This document shows, one piece after another, positions 10,871 through 22,329 of a DNA stretch of 64,000 nucleotides. A model generated the notes under the pieces. That model searched no databases and was not told the origin of the DNA. It saw nothing but the letters and a program-made list of their open reading frames with translations. The translations under genes and the position numbers were made by a program. Each line of letters starts with the position of its first letter. Position 1 is the first letter of the stretch. Source of the DNA: Cryptomeria japonica (taxonomy: Eukaryota; Streptophyta; Pinopsida; Cupressales; Cupressaceae); contig NW_026729257.1 in the NCBI RefSeq assembly GCF_030272615.1, forward strand, positions 60,308 to 124,307, given 5' to 3'.

Positions 10871-11239
10871 GATCATGATGTAGCTTTACATACCTAGGAA
10901 TGATCTTAATTGATTCCTCTTTTTTTCTTCTTCATCAGCATCTACTTGTGTAGGAGCACTATTACTAGTACTTGGTTGTTTTGCAACCAGTTCCCAGAAG
11001 GTTACATCCAGTTCATCTAATGCTCGCTCACTGCCAATTTCCTTAGGTTTCTCAAAGGTTTCATCAATTCTAACATTGATACTTTCAACAATTCTCTAAG
11101 TCCTATTGTTAAAACACTTGAGATCTTTGCTCTTGGTGGAATACCCTAGGAATATTCCCTCATCACATTTTGCATCAAAATTGCTCTGGTGTTCACTCCT
11201 CTTGATATAACACTTGCTACCAAACACTCTAAAGTAGCT

Positions 11240-11940
11240 TACTATAGGAGTCTTACCGGTCCAATACTCATAAGGAGTTTTATCCTTAATTATCTTGATG
11301 AGTACCTAGTTCATAGTGTAGACTGCAGTGCTCACCGCTTCTCCCCAAAAAGTGTGAGCAATCTTCCCTTGAATTAGCATCATTTTGGCTACTTCAACTA
11401 TAGTCTGGTTGTTCATTTCTGCTAGGCCATTCTATTGTGGAGTCCAAGCGGTAGACAGTTGCCTCTTTATGCCGTTCTCTTCACAATACTTATTGAATTC
11501 TCCAGAAGTGAACTCACCTCCTTGGTCGGTTCTAAGACATTTGATCCTCTTACCGCTTTCCTTTTCAACTAGTGCTCTAAAGGCTTTGAACTTTCCAAAA
11601 TCTTCAGACTTGTCTTTCAAGAATGTGACCCACATCATTCTTGAGTAATCATCAGTAAGAATCATAAAGTACCTATCTCCCTAGACAATCCTAGTTTTCA
11701 TAGGACCACACAAATCAGTATGCACAAGATCAAGTAAATTATCTATTGTGAAAGATTTACCTTTCAAGATTAAGGAAGACATTTTCCCTAGTTGGCATTC
11801 TCTGCACAAAGGATTCTTTGGTTTGTTCAGCACAGGCAATCCTCTAACTACTTTGATCTTACTAGCCTTCACAATATTATCAAAATTTACATGGCAGAGT
11901 TTCCTATGCCATATCCAACTGTCATCAAACTTAGCCATTA
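11240..11940 (-). pseudogene. copia pre-integrase and integrase domains, degenerate
   Basis: The pre-integrase part has WHRKLCHVNFDNI and the paired Cys of CRECQLGK (H2C2-type zinc site, 11910-11780). The core has VHTDLCGPM (first catalytic Asp, near 11715), DDYSRMMWV, and TDQGGEFTSGEF (second Asp, near 11525), followed by GIKRQLSTAWTPQ. A stop sits where the NG-VVER block with the catalytic Glu should follow. The later part to about 11240 is readable only in fragments. In intact elements this enzyme joins the cDNA to host DNA. Confidence 0.88.
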
Positions 11941-12108
11941 GACATTGATTGATATTTGTATTTAACTGAAATAAGTTACCTTTGGTCTACATACTGGTGG
12001 CCATCAGTTCACCACTCTTTCCTTTTATTTTTCACACTCCTTTGAATTTCGAAGTGAGTCCTTTATCATTCAGCTGAACAACACTCAAAAGGTTATGCCT
12101 AAGAGCTT

Positions 12109-12396
12109 CTACCCAATACACATTATCAGAACTATTTTTCCATTTAGAGAGATGGACCCTTTTCCTTTTACCATACATGGTGCATCATTACCGAATCGGA
12201 CTACACCTCCATCATACTCTTCCAGAGACAGAAAATTTCTTCGGTCACCAGTCATGTGGTGAGAACAACCACTATCAATAATCCACTCATTAGAATTATC
12301 AAAGCGAGAGACAAGAGCCTTCTTGTCTAATACTTCTTCTTTGATGGCTACAAACACTATGTCTTCGCTTTCTTCATCTTCTGATTCATCATTAGT
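12109..12396 (-). pseudogene. copia aspartic protease, degenerate; start lost to gypsy insertion
   Basis: The minus-strand frame reads WIIDSGCSHHMTGD near 12285-12240, the copia protease active site (DSG) with its typical CSHHMTG follow-up, then GNDAPCMVKGKGSISL. The residues before it (ESEDEESEDIVFVAIKEE) continue the acidic linker that begins after the gag zinc knuckle at 19.35 kb. The chromovirus inserted in that linker, at the GACAC duplication. Confidence 0.9.
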
Positions 12397-12401
12397 GACA
12401 C
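12397..12401. repeat. Target-site duplication (left) of the gypsy chromovirus
   Basis: GACAC here and GACAC at 19341-19345 bound the insertion exactly. Joining the copia linker across them restores one copy of the 5-bp site and keeps the gag-protease linker together, so the duplication is convincing. Confidence 0.88.
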
Positions 12402-15400
12402 TATAATGCCTTGCCAGCAACCCTAAAGGAAAACAACACAACTAGGCAACTAAAGGGTGAAATAATTTTTTTTTTTAATATTAAGTGCATTAATTATAAC
12501 AATAAGATGTTTAATAACACAATGGAAGTCTAACACATGTTTTCCTAATGTTTACCAATGATGATTAATTCACAAATTATATTAACACCATGGTTAATCC
12601 AATTTTCCATTTAATTAGATAAATTAAATGCTTAAGATAAAACCTACACATAAATCTAAATTCCAAAATGAAAGAACCAAAGTATTTCAAAGCATTTATT
12701 TAGCCATAAGCCATCTATACAAAAGATCAAAGCAACTGAATTAACATACATTCCACTGACATAATATTACAATATTCATAAATACATGGCTTCCAAAAAT
12801 ACCATGGAATCCAAAAGTTACAATTTCAAGGTTACATAAAAGTCTGATACAATGACCAGAAGGTCTCAATTGAACAAAGATCACGAACATGAGCTGGTAC
12901 ATCAATCAAAAACCAAGAAACACCAGTGAAGCCTTTCCTCACCCGAAGATACAATCTAGAACATCTAACAGGAAGTGGCACTACCACCCAACCATGTGAT
13001 CCCAAAATGGAACCACCCCACCATGCTAGGAGATAGTAGAAACCCTCAAGCAAGCAAAATTAAGACAAGTATGAAAGAACTACATGACTCCGCAAACATC
13101 CATGTGACTCAACTCACAAACACTAGTGACTCTAAGGAGAGAGTGTCATTGCATGGCTTATGCTAGTTACCCTGGTAGGCCTCCATAAGTCTCGGTCCCC
13201 ATCCTGGGTTATCCTGGTAGCCTCTCCCAAACCTCTAGCTCCATCTAAGTCTCATGCGGACCCTACCAATCCTTTTGTGAAGACAAGGTGGTAAGTTTGC
13301 CATTCCATGCCTTCTCGCAACATTATGAGCCCTGTACTAGCACTCACCTATGCATGAGGTACATTATCTTAATTAATATTTTTTCTACCCATCCCCTAAT
13401 CAATTATTAGGTTATCACTTTTTAACTAACTTTCGAGGGGTTATCTTGCCATCCACTTTGGGCACGGCCCCCGTTTGAAAGCCACTATCTCTCAAGGGAC
13501 ACTAACAGGAAAGGTCTCTCTACAAGAACTCTATGGTGAAACATACAACCATAACTATTCCTAACAAACCACAGGTGAAGGATACACAATCACTAACCCA
13601 AGATTGACCATTTTGACAAAACACACAATGGCTCACATCAACGAGGTTACACAACAATACTTGACCAAGGAGATATAATAACATATGGCATAATGACAAC
13701 TCAACCAGAATTGCAATGAAATTAAGCTTGACCTCAAATACCAATTACATAAGATCCTAATATAGGCAATTTTTTCTTTAAACAGCCAAAAGCATAAATA
13801 ACTTGCAATTAAAGATTTTCCAGAAAATAAGAAAATACAACTATATTAATACAAAGAAATCAATTTTGTCATTTGTCCAATAAGGTTAAATCAATCACAT
13901 AAAAATTAATCTCCTAATGTATTTCCAAGCATAAATATAGAATCTAAAATATAAGCTTTTCTGGAAATAACCATATTACAAAATATATATATAAACATAT
14001 GAATTAATTTTCACAGTATTAAAACAATATTAAATAACATAATGCCCATAATAACAAAACTATATATATATATATATAATAAATTAATTTAAAAGTCCAA
14101 TTTAATAACCCTACACAGAAAACTAAAATACCACATCTCGGTCTGCACGAAATAACCCAAGGAAAGCAAATTTAATATTACCCCTGCTATGTATGGTAGC
14201 ACGTCTACCATAGGTAGCACATGCTACCGCTGGTAGCACTGCTACCTTATGGTAGCAGATGCTACTGCCGGTAGCATACTACCATCGGTAGTACTACTAC
14301 CGTATGGTAGCTGTACTACCATCGATAGTGGCTACCGATGTTTTTTTTTTGTATTTTTTTTTAATATTTTTTTAAAATACAATAACCTATAAAACTAGTA
14401 AATTCTATTTTCAACCCAAAATTTATTTCCAAAAAAATGTATTTATAGGGAAATTAATTAATAAATAATTTCTCCAAAATATAATAAAATAATTTCCCTT
14501 AACTTTTAATAACACAATAAATTTTAATTAATGATTAAATTTATTTCTATAATAACTAATAATATCACAGAGATACACAAATATTAAAAAGGACTACCAT
14601 AGCCAAATATCGAAACAAAAATCAAACAAGAGGAAATATTCTCTGGTAAATCCCATTCCTTCCAAATCTTGCAATTTCCATGCATAATAAAAATTTGGCA
14701 AAATTTGCCATAATAACTTTTCCCAATCTTCTCAAAATTTAATCTACAAACACCTAGGAAATAACTTCTTTCCATAAACTAGAAACTAATTTCAGGAATG
14801 GACTTTAGCCAAGAACAAGAAATAATCAGACAGGATTTTAGATTTGACAAACATCTTAACACACACATCATTCAAAAAGAGGAAAGAAATACAATATTTT
14901 TTTAAAACAAACAATCAAAAGAAGCCACCCAACCTAGTATAGCTTTCCTGGAAGAAATTTGTAGAAGAGAACCAATCCTTCAACAAGCTTCCAAATAAAT
15001 TTCTCTTCACCTAAATCTCTGACCTATTTCCTATGTTTTTTTTCCAAAATAAAAGACCTATTCCCCTTTTAAACTAAAATTCTAGGTTGCATATATTTTT
15101 CCCCAAAACCCTAATATTTAATTTTAGTAATAAAAGCAATTTTCTTTTCTTTTCTAAATTTTTAACAAAGGATAAGTTAACATGCAATAAATAAAAATCA
15201 TTTTCTATCTCTTTTCTTTTCTCATGCAAATTAATTAATTTTCTAAATAAAGAAATTAAAGCAATAATTTAATTCTAATTAATTCTTTTTATTCATTTAT
15301 TTATTTATTTTGTTATTCTTTTATTTATTTAAAATTCTAGGAAACAATAAATGAAATTAATCTAATTTATTTTTCACTAAAATTTAAATAAAATATATAT

Positions 15401-16163
15401 TTCTAATATCATGCAGCTTGCAACTTAATTTAATAACTTCTTTTAATTAATTAAATTTATAATCTCAATGCATAAAATACATAATTCAAAACACCAACTA
15501 TGAGATAACTCCATAAATTTAATTAATTAATTAAATCCACTAAAACACACAAACTGAACAAACCTCAAGCAAATACTCATAAAAAGATCAAACGACAAAA
15601 TACGAAGGCCGAACAAACTGACAGGATGACCAACTGACAACACTCACACGAGTGTAACTAAGTAAAATAGGGTCAACTACTATCTCCTCCACTTCCATCA
15701 AAAAATATAAGGCACGCTCAGACCTGTGAAGCCAGGTGGAGACGATACCTCGTACCTACCTGGTACTTGTACCTACAATATCCTGCATCACCGAACCACA
15801 CATGCATATATACAATATAGAAAACACGGCATACACACCGATGAAGGAGAATCGTGACTTTCCATGTCTCACCGAAATGAGTGAAGAAAAATCATCCCCT
15901 TGCATCTAATACACTGGCAGACACACAACATATAATTCCACATTGCATAGATAAAGTAAAGTGTCAGTACATAGCAATAATCCATAAAATGCCATAAATC
16001 ACAATTACTGAAATACTGCAAATAAATTATGGATCTCATATACAGATAAAGCATGAAATAATGTCATATAAATCTAAATAACACATCATGGTAATGTATC
16101 CACTGAAAGTAAATAAATAATAAAATATGAGTCTAATAAGTTCAAATGAGTAGGGGTACTAAA
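12402..16163 (-). repeat. Long (about 3.8 kb) 3' LTR of the chromovirus
   Basis: The right end (15889-16163) aligns with the 5' LTR fragment at 19067-19340. The whole LTR aligns with the solo LTR at 38360-42582 in conserved islands, such as 13170-13500 against 39380-39710 and 15715-15800 against 42290-42370. The ends are mutated: TATAATGCC for TGTAATGCC on the left and TACTAAA for TACTACA on the right. Low-complexity AT-rich DNA fills much of it. Open frames inside, such as 13520-13744 or 14584-14775, have no recognisable product. Confidence 0.85.
14192..14340. repeat. GGTAGC/GCTACC palindromic tandem array in the LTR
   Basis: Over about 150 bases the hexamers GGTAGC (or GGTAGT) and GCTACC (or CTACC) alternate every 8-18 bases, giving many small inverted repeats able to form hairpins or a larger fold. 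A homologous array lies at the matching place in the solo LTR (40831-41017). It is followed by a T-rich run. Confidence 0.88.
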
Positions 16164-16179
16164 TTCTCCCCCCCAAAAC
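16164..16179 (-). promoter_or_regulatory. Polypurine tract of the chromovirus
   Basis: On the minus strand GTTTTGGGGGGGGAGAA directly precedes the 3' LTR start TTTAGTACCCC (TGTAGTACCCC in the better 5' copy). This is the expected place and composition for the plus-strand primer. Confidence 0.75.
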
Positions 16180-16460
16180 TAGGCTTACTCCTGGAAGCCT
16201 AAAACAAATAAGAATACAGCTCTCTCATCTTCGCCACATCCTCCCAAGTTGTCGAGGTCTCATCATTTGGGTCCCATAGGACCCTTACCTGGTCAATGGT
16301 ACAACCCCTGAGGATCAAATCCCGATGCTAAAGAATGTGCACAGGCTCCATGGCAAGTTGCCCATCCTCGACCTGCAAAGAGTTCCAATCAAGAACATGT
16401 GTCACATCAGGATGATAAGGTTGAATAACTGAAACATGAAAGACATCGTGGATGTGGGAT
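16180..16460 (-). pseudogene. Chromodomain-like C-terminus of the gypsy integrase, degenerate
   Basis: The minus strand reads DVFHVSVIQPYHPD, then VLDWNSLQVEDGQLAMEP, ILxHRDLILRGCTIDQVRVLW and TWEDVAKMRELYSYLF with one stop. This is the usual tail of chromoviral gypsy integrases: the end of the integrase C-terminal domain followed by a chromodomain ending in a TWED block. In relatives it steers integration to heterochromatin. Confidence 0.78.
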
Positions 16461-16674
16461 AGACTCGGTGGCAAGGCAAGACGGTAGGCAATAGGTCCTA
16501 TCCTCTCAAGGTTCTCAAAAGACCCAACAAACTAAGGCGCCAACTTAGAACCCTTTCCATTATTGATCAGACTCTTCCGCAGATGCACTCTCAAGAACAC
16601 ACAGTCGCCAATAGAAAACTGATGATCTATCCTATGAGCATCTGCATACTTCTTCTGCCTATCATGTGCAGCTA

Positions 16675-17400
16675 CTAAATGCTCATGAATCCACTCAACC
16701 TGCTACTCCATCTCACGAAGAATATCTGTCCTATAAGCACCCTGCCCTCTAACCAATCCCAACTCAAAGGAGTGCGGCAAGGATGACCATACAATGCCTG
16801 AAAGGGGTACATACCTATGGAGCTATGATATCCATTATTATAAGCAAACTCCACTAGATTAATATAATCCTCCCAGTTTGGCTGCTGGTCCATAACATAC
16901 ATGCAAAGCATGTCCTCCAAACCTGATTCACTCACTCGATCTGACCATCTGTCTCTGGATGATAAGCTAAACTAAAGTTCAACTGAGTCCCTAAAGCATG
17001 TTGAAGTGAGGTCCACAATGCTGAGGTAAAGATAGGATCTCTATCAGGGATGATCCACCTCAAAATCCCATGCAATCTCACTACATCATCCAAGAAGACT
17101 CGTGCCACCACTGCTGCCGTATAGGAAGCTCGAATAGGAAGAAAGTGAGCAACCTTAGTCAATTTGTCAATAATGACCATTATGGCATCATGATGACATG
17201 AAGAGACGAGAAACCCAACAATGAAATCCATGGAAATGATATCCCATTTCCAATCCGATACCAAATTAGGTTGTAAAAGCCTTGTCGGGTGCTGATGCTC
17301 TACTTTCACCCTCTGACACTCTAAACACTTCAACACAAAATCAGCAATGTCTCATTTCATATGAGCCCAATGATAAATCTATCTAAGATCGATTTGCATC
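16675..17400 (-). pseudogene. gypsy integrase, degenerate
   Basis: Minus-strand blocks are HYSAHLGVKKM (zinc-binding His, near 17410), CLECQRVKVEHQ (zinc Cys, near 17320), WKWDIISMDFIVG (first catalytic Asp), IPDRDPIFTSALW (second Asp), LNFSLAYHPETDGQIE (catalytic Glu region, near 16935), and PNWEDYINLVEFAYNNGYHSSIGMYPFQALYG. A frame break lies at about 16932. It is the strand-transfer enzyme of the element, now dead. Confidence 0.92.
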
Positions 17401-19066
17401 TTCTTGACACCTAGATGTGCTGAATAATGTGCACGATGGGCCTCAGTCATGATCAAAACATGAAGATCCTCTAAATGAGGTACATAGATCCATCCAAGGT
17501 GACAAAGAAGTCCCTTTGCCTCAAAGTTATATCCTGAAAATCTACCCTCTAAAGGCCTTCTGGACTCTATCATGGCTCTAACATCCTGATACCAAGTATC
17601 CTGAGGAAGAACTCGTAGAATCCTCTCTCTCAAGTCTACTCCAAGGGACAATGCTAAAACTTCATGCCACCTATGACTCAAAGCATCTACCACTGCATTC
17701 TCTTTCCCCTGAATATAAAAAACCTCAAAATCATACTCGCAGAAGAATTCCATCCATCTCCGCTGTCGAGCATTCAAGTTCGGTTGTGTGAATATATACT
17801 ATAGATTGTAGTGATCACTATGCAGCTCAAACTGACGCCCTAATAGGAAATGCCGCCATCTAACCAAAGCATGAACTACAGCTGCCAACTCTAAATCATG
17901 AATTGGATAGTACAACTCGTGGTTCTTGAGTTTGTGAGACTCATAAGCAACCACTCATCCATCCTGCATAAGCGCTACACCTATACCTTCCAAAGATGCA
18001 TTTGTGCATACCATAAAATCTCTAGATCGATTAGGAACTGCCAGAATCAAAGCACTAACAAGGAGTTCCTTCAAGGTCCTAAAAGCTACCTCAAACTGTT
18101 TTGACCAAACAAACTTCTTCCCTTTTCTCTGAAGAGAAGTAATCGGGTGTTCTATCCGGGAAAAGCCTTCAACAAAGAGACGATAATATCTGGCCAAACC
18201 CATAAAAATCCTAACTTCTAAAACGTTGGTTGGCATTGGCCAATCAACAATGGGTTGGATCTTTGAAGGATCCATGGATATACCTTCTCCTGAAACCACA
18301 TGACCAAGATAGTTCACCTTAGACTAGAAGAAGTCACACTTTGCTAAATTGGCATAAAGATGATTTTCCCTCAAGCACTGCAATACATAACGTAAGTGAC
18401 CTTCATGCTCTTCCATAGATCTAGAATAAATTAGAATGTCATCCAAGAATACAATGATGAAATGATCAAGATAGGTACGAAAACTCCATTCATGAGGCTC
18501 ATGAAAACTGAAGGCATGTTCGTCAACCCAAATGGCACCAGTGTGAACTCGTAGTGACCATAACGAGTATGAAACGTTGTCTTATGAATGCCTGCATCCT
18601 AAATGCGCAATTGATGGTATCTAGATTTCAGGTCAATCTTAGAGAACACCTTGGCTCCCTTAACCTGATCAAAAAGATCATCTATACGAGGTAATAGATA
18701 TCTAGTCCAGATGGTTACCTTATTCAGCTATCGGTAATCAATGCATAATCGAAGAGAACCATATTCCTTCTTAACGAAGATAATAGGTGCACCCCAAGGA
18801 GAAACACTAGGACAAATGAATCTCTTTGCCAACAATTCTTCTATCTGCAACTTCAACTCACTCAACTCCTGAGTAGTCATCCGATATGGAGCTCTCAAAA
18901 TAGGTTCTGCACCAGGAACCAAATCAATGCGAAAGTCTATGTCTCGCTTTGGAGGCATACCAGGAATATCCAATGGAAACACATCAGCAAACTTTCTAAG
19001 AATAGGGTGACTATCAAGAGTGATTTATCGACTCTTTGACTCATCCAAATCCTCAAGACTAACTGC
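17379..19066 (-). pseudogene. gypsy reverse transcriptase and RNase H, degenerate, 5' side deleted
   Basis: The minus strand reads [20 protein letters not shown] (near 19005-18940), then [33 protein letters not shown] (ending near 18728), a broken block with FLDDILIYS near 18423-18450 as the catalytic box, YLGHVVSGEGISMDPSKI (near 18310), and the RNase H with a changed CTNASLEGIGVALMQDG (DAS became NAS). MNARQRRWMEFFCEYDFEV and GKENAVVDALSHR follow. Stops and frameshifts are frequent. Protease and gag, which should lie upstream, are absent at the 19066 junction. Confidence 0.9.
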
Positions 19067-19340
19067 AAATCATCCCCTTGCATCCAATGCACTCACAGAC
19101 ACACAACATATAATTCCACATTTCATAGATAAAGTAAAGTGTCAGTACATAGTAATAATCCATAAAATGCCATAAATCACAAGTACTGAAATACTGCAAA
19201 TAAAATATGCATCTCACATCCAAATAAAGCATGAAATAATGTCATATAAGTTTGAATAACACATCAAGGTAATGTATCCACTGAAAGTAACCAATAATAA
19301 AATATGAGTCTAATAAGTTCAAACTAGTAGGGGTACTACA
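19067..19340 (-). repeat. Remnant of the chromovirus 5' LTR (outer 274 bases)
   Basis: It matches 15889-16163 closely and ends in a perfect TGTAGTACCCC terminus (minus strand) at 19340. The inner join at 19067 falls at a short AAATC also present in the LTR, so a deletion by illegitimate recombination or slippage is plausible. Confidence 0.88.
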
Positions 19341-19345
19341 GACAC
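19341..19345. repeat. Target-site duplication (right) of the gypsy chromovirus
   Basis: GACAC, identical to 12397-12401, lies immediately outside the 5' LTR terminus. Confidence 0.88.
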
Positions 19346-20264
19346 CTTCATCAACTGCAACAAGACACTTTCTCCTATTTCTTCCTTTGAACTTTTTGAA
19401 CTTATCCAGTTTGTCCTTATTATCACTATTGGGACATTTTACAGCAATGTGTCCTATCTTATTGCAAGAAAAGCATTTCAAAGGGAGCTTACCTCTGTAT
19501 TTTCCAGTTCCCTTAGGAAGTAACTTGGCTAGAAGAGCTTCAAATTCCATTAGGATCTCCTCATCATCCATATCTCTGCTTTGTCTAGGTTCACAGCTGG
19601 TACTAGCTTCTTTTCCCTTTCTAGATAGTGCAGCAGATGCTCTAAAGGTTGAATCAGTCTTCTGAACACTGCCATCATAACTATTTAGCTCATATCTGGT
19701 CAACTTAGCAATGATGGAATCTAGGGATACCTTTGTCTTGTCAATAGATCTCAACTCCTGAATAGCGGCAACCCTTATTGCATAGACCAATAATAAGGAT
19801 CTCAAAAATTTGCTAACAATGGTGGAATCATCCATTGTACATCCTGCACTCTTGATGTCTCCAACAACAGTTTTAATCCTGATCCCATATTATTGAATGG
19901 TCTCTCCTTCAATCATCCGCATATCTTCAAACTTTCCTCTAAGGATTTCTTCCTTAGCTTGCTTCACATCCTCATCACCACTATAGATAGACTCCAAAGT
20001 ATCCCATACATCTTTGGGATTGTCTTTATCCTGAATATCTATAAACTCAATATTAGATAGACTGCTGATAAGAGCTTCCATGACATGCCCATTCTCCTGA
20101 ATTTCTCTTCTTTGATCATCGGTGAGAGTAGCAGTAGGGATAACATAAGTATTCTCAACATAGTTCCAGTGTTGAACACCCATGCTTTTAATGTATATCT
20201 TCATTCTGTCCTTCAATATCTTAAATTTATCTTTGTTGAACTTAGGACATTCCCTCTTCATCAT
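19341..20264 (-). pseudogene. copia gag with zinc knuckle, degenerate
   Basis: The minus strand starts MMKRECPKFNKDKF at 20264 and runs through a UBN2-type gag core (WDTLESIYSGDEDVKQAKEE, MRMIEGETIQ, then a stop, TIVSKFLRSLL, AIQELRSIDKTKVSLDSIIAKL, ELNSYDGS). It reaches a full CCHC knuckle, CFSCNKIGHIAVKC, near 19483-19440, then a Lys-rich stretch. Gag coats the RNA in the virus-like particle. The frame is cut at 19341 by the chromovirus; the continuation is at 12396. Confidence 0.92.
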
Positions 20265-20320
20265 TAGAATAGGATCTTTTCCTCAAGCAGTTAAGCTTAT
20301 AGCATAGAGGACCTAGAGGA

Positions 20321-20333
20321 TGCTCTAATACCA
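20321..20333 (-). promoter_or_regulatory. Primer binding site, tRNA-iMet type
   Basis: On the minus strand, two bases after the 5' LTR end, lies TGGTATTAGAGCA. It differs from the common plant copia site complementary to the initiator tRNA-Met 3' end (TGGTATCAGAGC) by one base. This fixes element orientation and the LTR boundary. Confidence 0.85.
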
Positions 20334-20335
20334 AT

Positions 20336-21836
20336 TGATGAATAATGATGAATAGTAAATACCCAATAGGTACTAGGAGGGGGGGTGAATCGGTACACAC
20401 AAAAACTTCTTTAACAACTTAAACTACAAAGACTGCACTAAGTGGTAAACAGCATCACCGATCTAAAACAAGGCACTATCGGTAACACATAGTATGACTG
20501 TGAAAGACATAAACTAGTTCATATAGATCATCTTCAGACCTAACATCTCATCTCAACTTCACCCATATGCTTAAGCAAGTAATACATCAAAAATGCAATA
20601 ACCACTGGATCGCCATGCTTTACCCCTTAACAAAAAACATTAAAACATCACATGAAAAAGAATCACACATAACACACCGATTTTCATGTGGAAACCCAAC
20701 TAGGAAAAACCACAATGGGGATGAATACCCACAAGTTGTTCTTGAACTCTTCTGAAGTCTGCTCTATTAGGAGCCTAGTCCTGTTAAAGACTTTACAAAA
20801 GGTTCTGTTAGGAACAAATCCTACTAGGGATCACCTGGTTAAGGGATGGCTAAATACCCGATTAGAGGTTAAAACCTTGTTAAATGTTACCTTGTCAGAG
20901 GATTTAAAGAACTCAATGATTTTGAGTCATCCTGTTAAAGGATTTACAAAAAGGCTATTAAATCTACCCGGTAAAGGGATTTTCCAACTGCTGAAATGGT
21001 TAGAAGTCAACAGGTAATAAACTAATCTGATAATAGCACTTAATGCCAAGGCAGATCCACTTCAGTTCCTTAACATCTGCAATCACACTCTACAGATCTC
21101 TACTCACTGCACCGATCTGGCAAAAATCAAGTATCTCTTCAGTTGGATACACACACAACTTTTGCCAACTACCTCAAATGAGAATCATCATCGACCTTAT
21201 AGACAACAATTAGGTTGGTAGCCAAACCTAAAACCCTAAGCATCTAGGTTAACAATACAATTGGTTCAATCCTGACCATTCAAACACATTACATAGAATA
21301 AAACAATCTTGAACAAATCTCAAGACATTCTCCATCATTCGTTCTTCACCACTTCTAGAAGTTGATAACCCATCACATGCTCTCCACCATTTATTGAGAC
21401 TTCGCACATTCCTGAGGTAGATAGAATCAATCTTCTTCATGCAAGATTCTCAAGAAGATTCTTCACGTACACAAGGCTGATGTGGCAACGCGATCTCATC
21501 TTTATTTCAATGCTAACTCGTCACACAATGTCATCGGTCGAATTACACAGACTTGGAATGCATCAACCAGAAACCCTAAAGCCAAGACTACCAACTGGTA
21601 GTCATATCAAATGAAACCCTGATACAAACTTTTCATATACCAGTTCATATTCCAACATACCGGTTCACCTTTTTTCATATACCGGTTCACATCATCATAC
21701 CGGTCCACTTCATACAATTAAACTGGCTTTCTTGCCAATTTGCTTTCTTCAATATACTAGTTCATACTTCAGCATATTGACATCAATGACAACATACAAC
21801 ATCATCATGCCATCTAACTTTGCACATGTGCCAACA
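20336..21836 (-). repeat. 5' LTR of the minus-strand copia element
   Basis: About 1501 bases, starting TGTTGGCACA and ending TTCATCA on the minus strand, and the counterpart of 7483-8987. Both terminal TG/CA are intact here. The same CTGTTAAAG-like internal repeats are present around 20775-20970, and a CTATAAGG TATA-like motif lies near 21195-21202 on the minus strand. Confidence 0.92.
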
Positions 21837-22326
21837 CATATCACCTGTTGTATTCTAATGACTACAGCAGTTAAATCCCCTAATTGGGTAAGCTCTAACA
21901 AGCTTCATTTTACAAATCCTCTAGCCAACTGATCCATTAGTTTGGGTTTGAAATGCTCTACCGAGGCTAATCCTAATAGGGTATTACCTTTAACCAGGTA
22001 TATTTCCTAACAGAGCATTGGGATCTTTAATAGGATTCACTCCCAACATAGCACTTTGTAGACCTTAATCAGTCAGTTATGTATTACTATAGATAGTTAG
22101 GTTGTGAGTGCCATCTCACCATGGTTTTTTCCAGTTGGGTTTTCCATGTATAAACACTTGTGTTATGGTGAATTTTTTACTTATTGTGAATATTGTTATA
22201 ACACATTCGATTGCATACAAAATATTAAGTAAAGTGGTTAATTGCTTTTACTGGTCTGGGTTTAAAGTGTTATTGTTTTTGCTATCACTGATTCACCCCC
22301 CCTCTCAGTGCTTTATAAGTCTATCA
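21837..22326 (+). mobile_element. 3' LTR of plus-strand copia-like element, second part
   Basis: This continues the LTR that starts at 6873. It begins with the copied target CATAT, contains the complement of the CTGTTAAAG-type motifs seen in the intruder's LTRs, and ends with GATTCACCCCCCCTCTCAG followed by CTATCA at 22321-22326. The related copia LTR has the same C-run landmark near its own end. The next five bases, CCTCG, would be the outer target copy; its partner lies before the window. Confidence 0.68.
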
Positions 22327-22329
22327 CCT

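Larger units (their letters stand above)
12402..19340 (-). mobile_element. Ty3/gypsy chromovirus, internally deleted, nested in copia
   Basis: A minus-strand gypsy element with a long 3' LTR on the left (12402-16163), a polypurine tract, chromodomain, integrase, RNase H and RT, then an abrupt join at 19066/19067 to only 274 bases of 5' LTR. Most of the 5' LTR, the primer binding site, gag and protease are missing. A 5-bp GACAC duplication flanks it, so the deletion happened after insertion. A solo LTR of the same family lies at 38360-42582. Confidence 0.9.
7483..21836 (-). mobile_element. Ty1/copia LTR retrotransposon, complete but degenerate, split by a gypsy insertion
   Basis: Two LTRs of about 1.5 kb flank gag, protease, integrase, RT and RNase H in copia order on the minus strand. 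A tRNA-iMet-type primer binding site follows the 5' LTR and a polypurine tract precedes the 3' LTR. Outer flanks carry a near-perfect 5-bp duplication. It inserted into the LTR of the plus-strand element and was itself interrupted between 12402 and 19340 by a gypsy chromovirus. Stops in every domain show it is inactive. Confidence 0.9.

Noticed and set aside
14192-14340. CRISPR-like array of short repeats
   Set aside because: Repeats are hexameric, inverted and without uniform spacers, inside a plant LTR; not a CRISPR. The same holds for the arrays at 46993-47515, 47803-47977 and 50438-50612.
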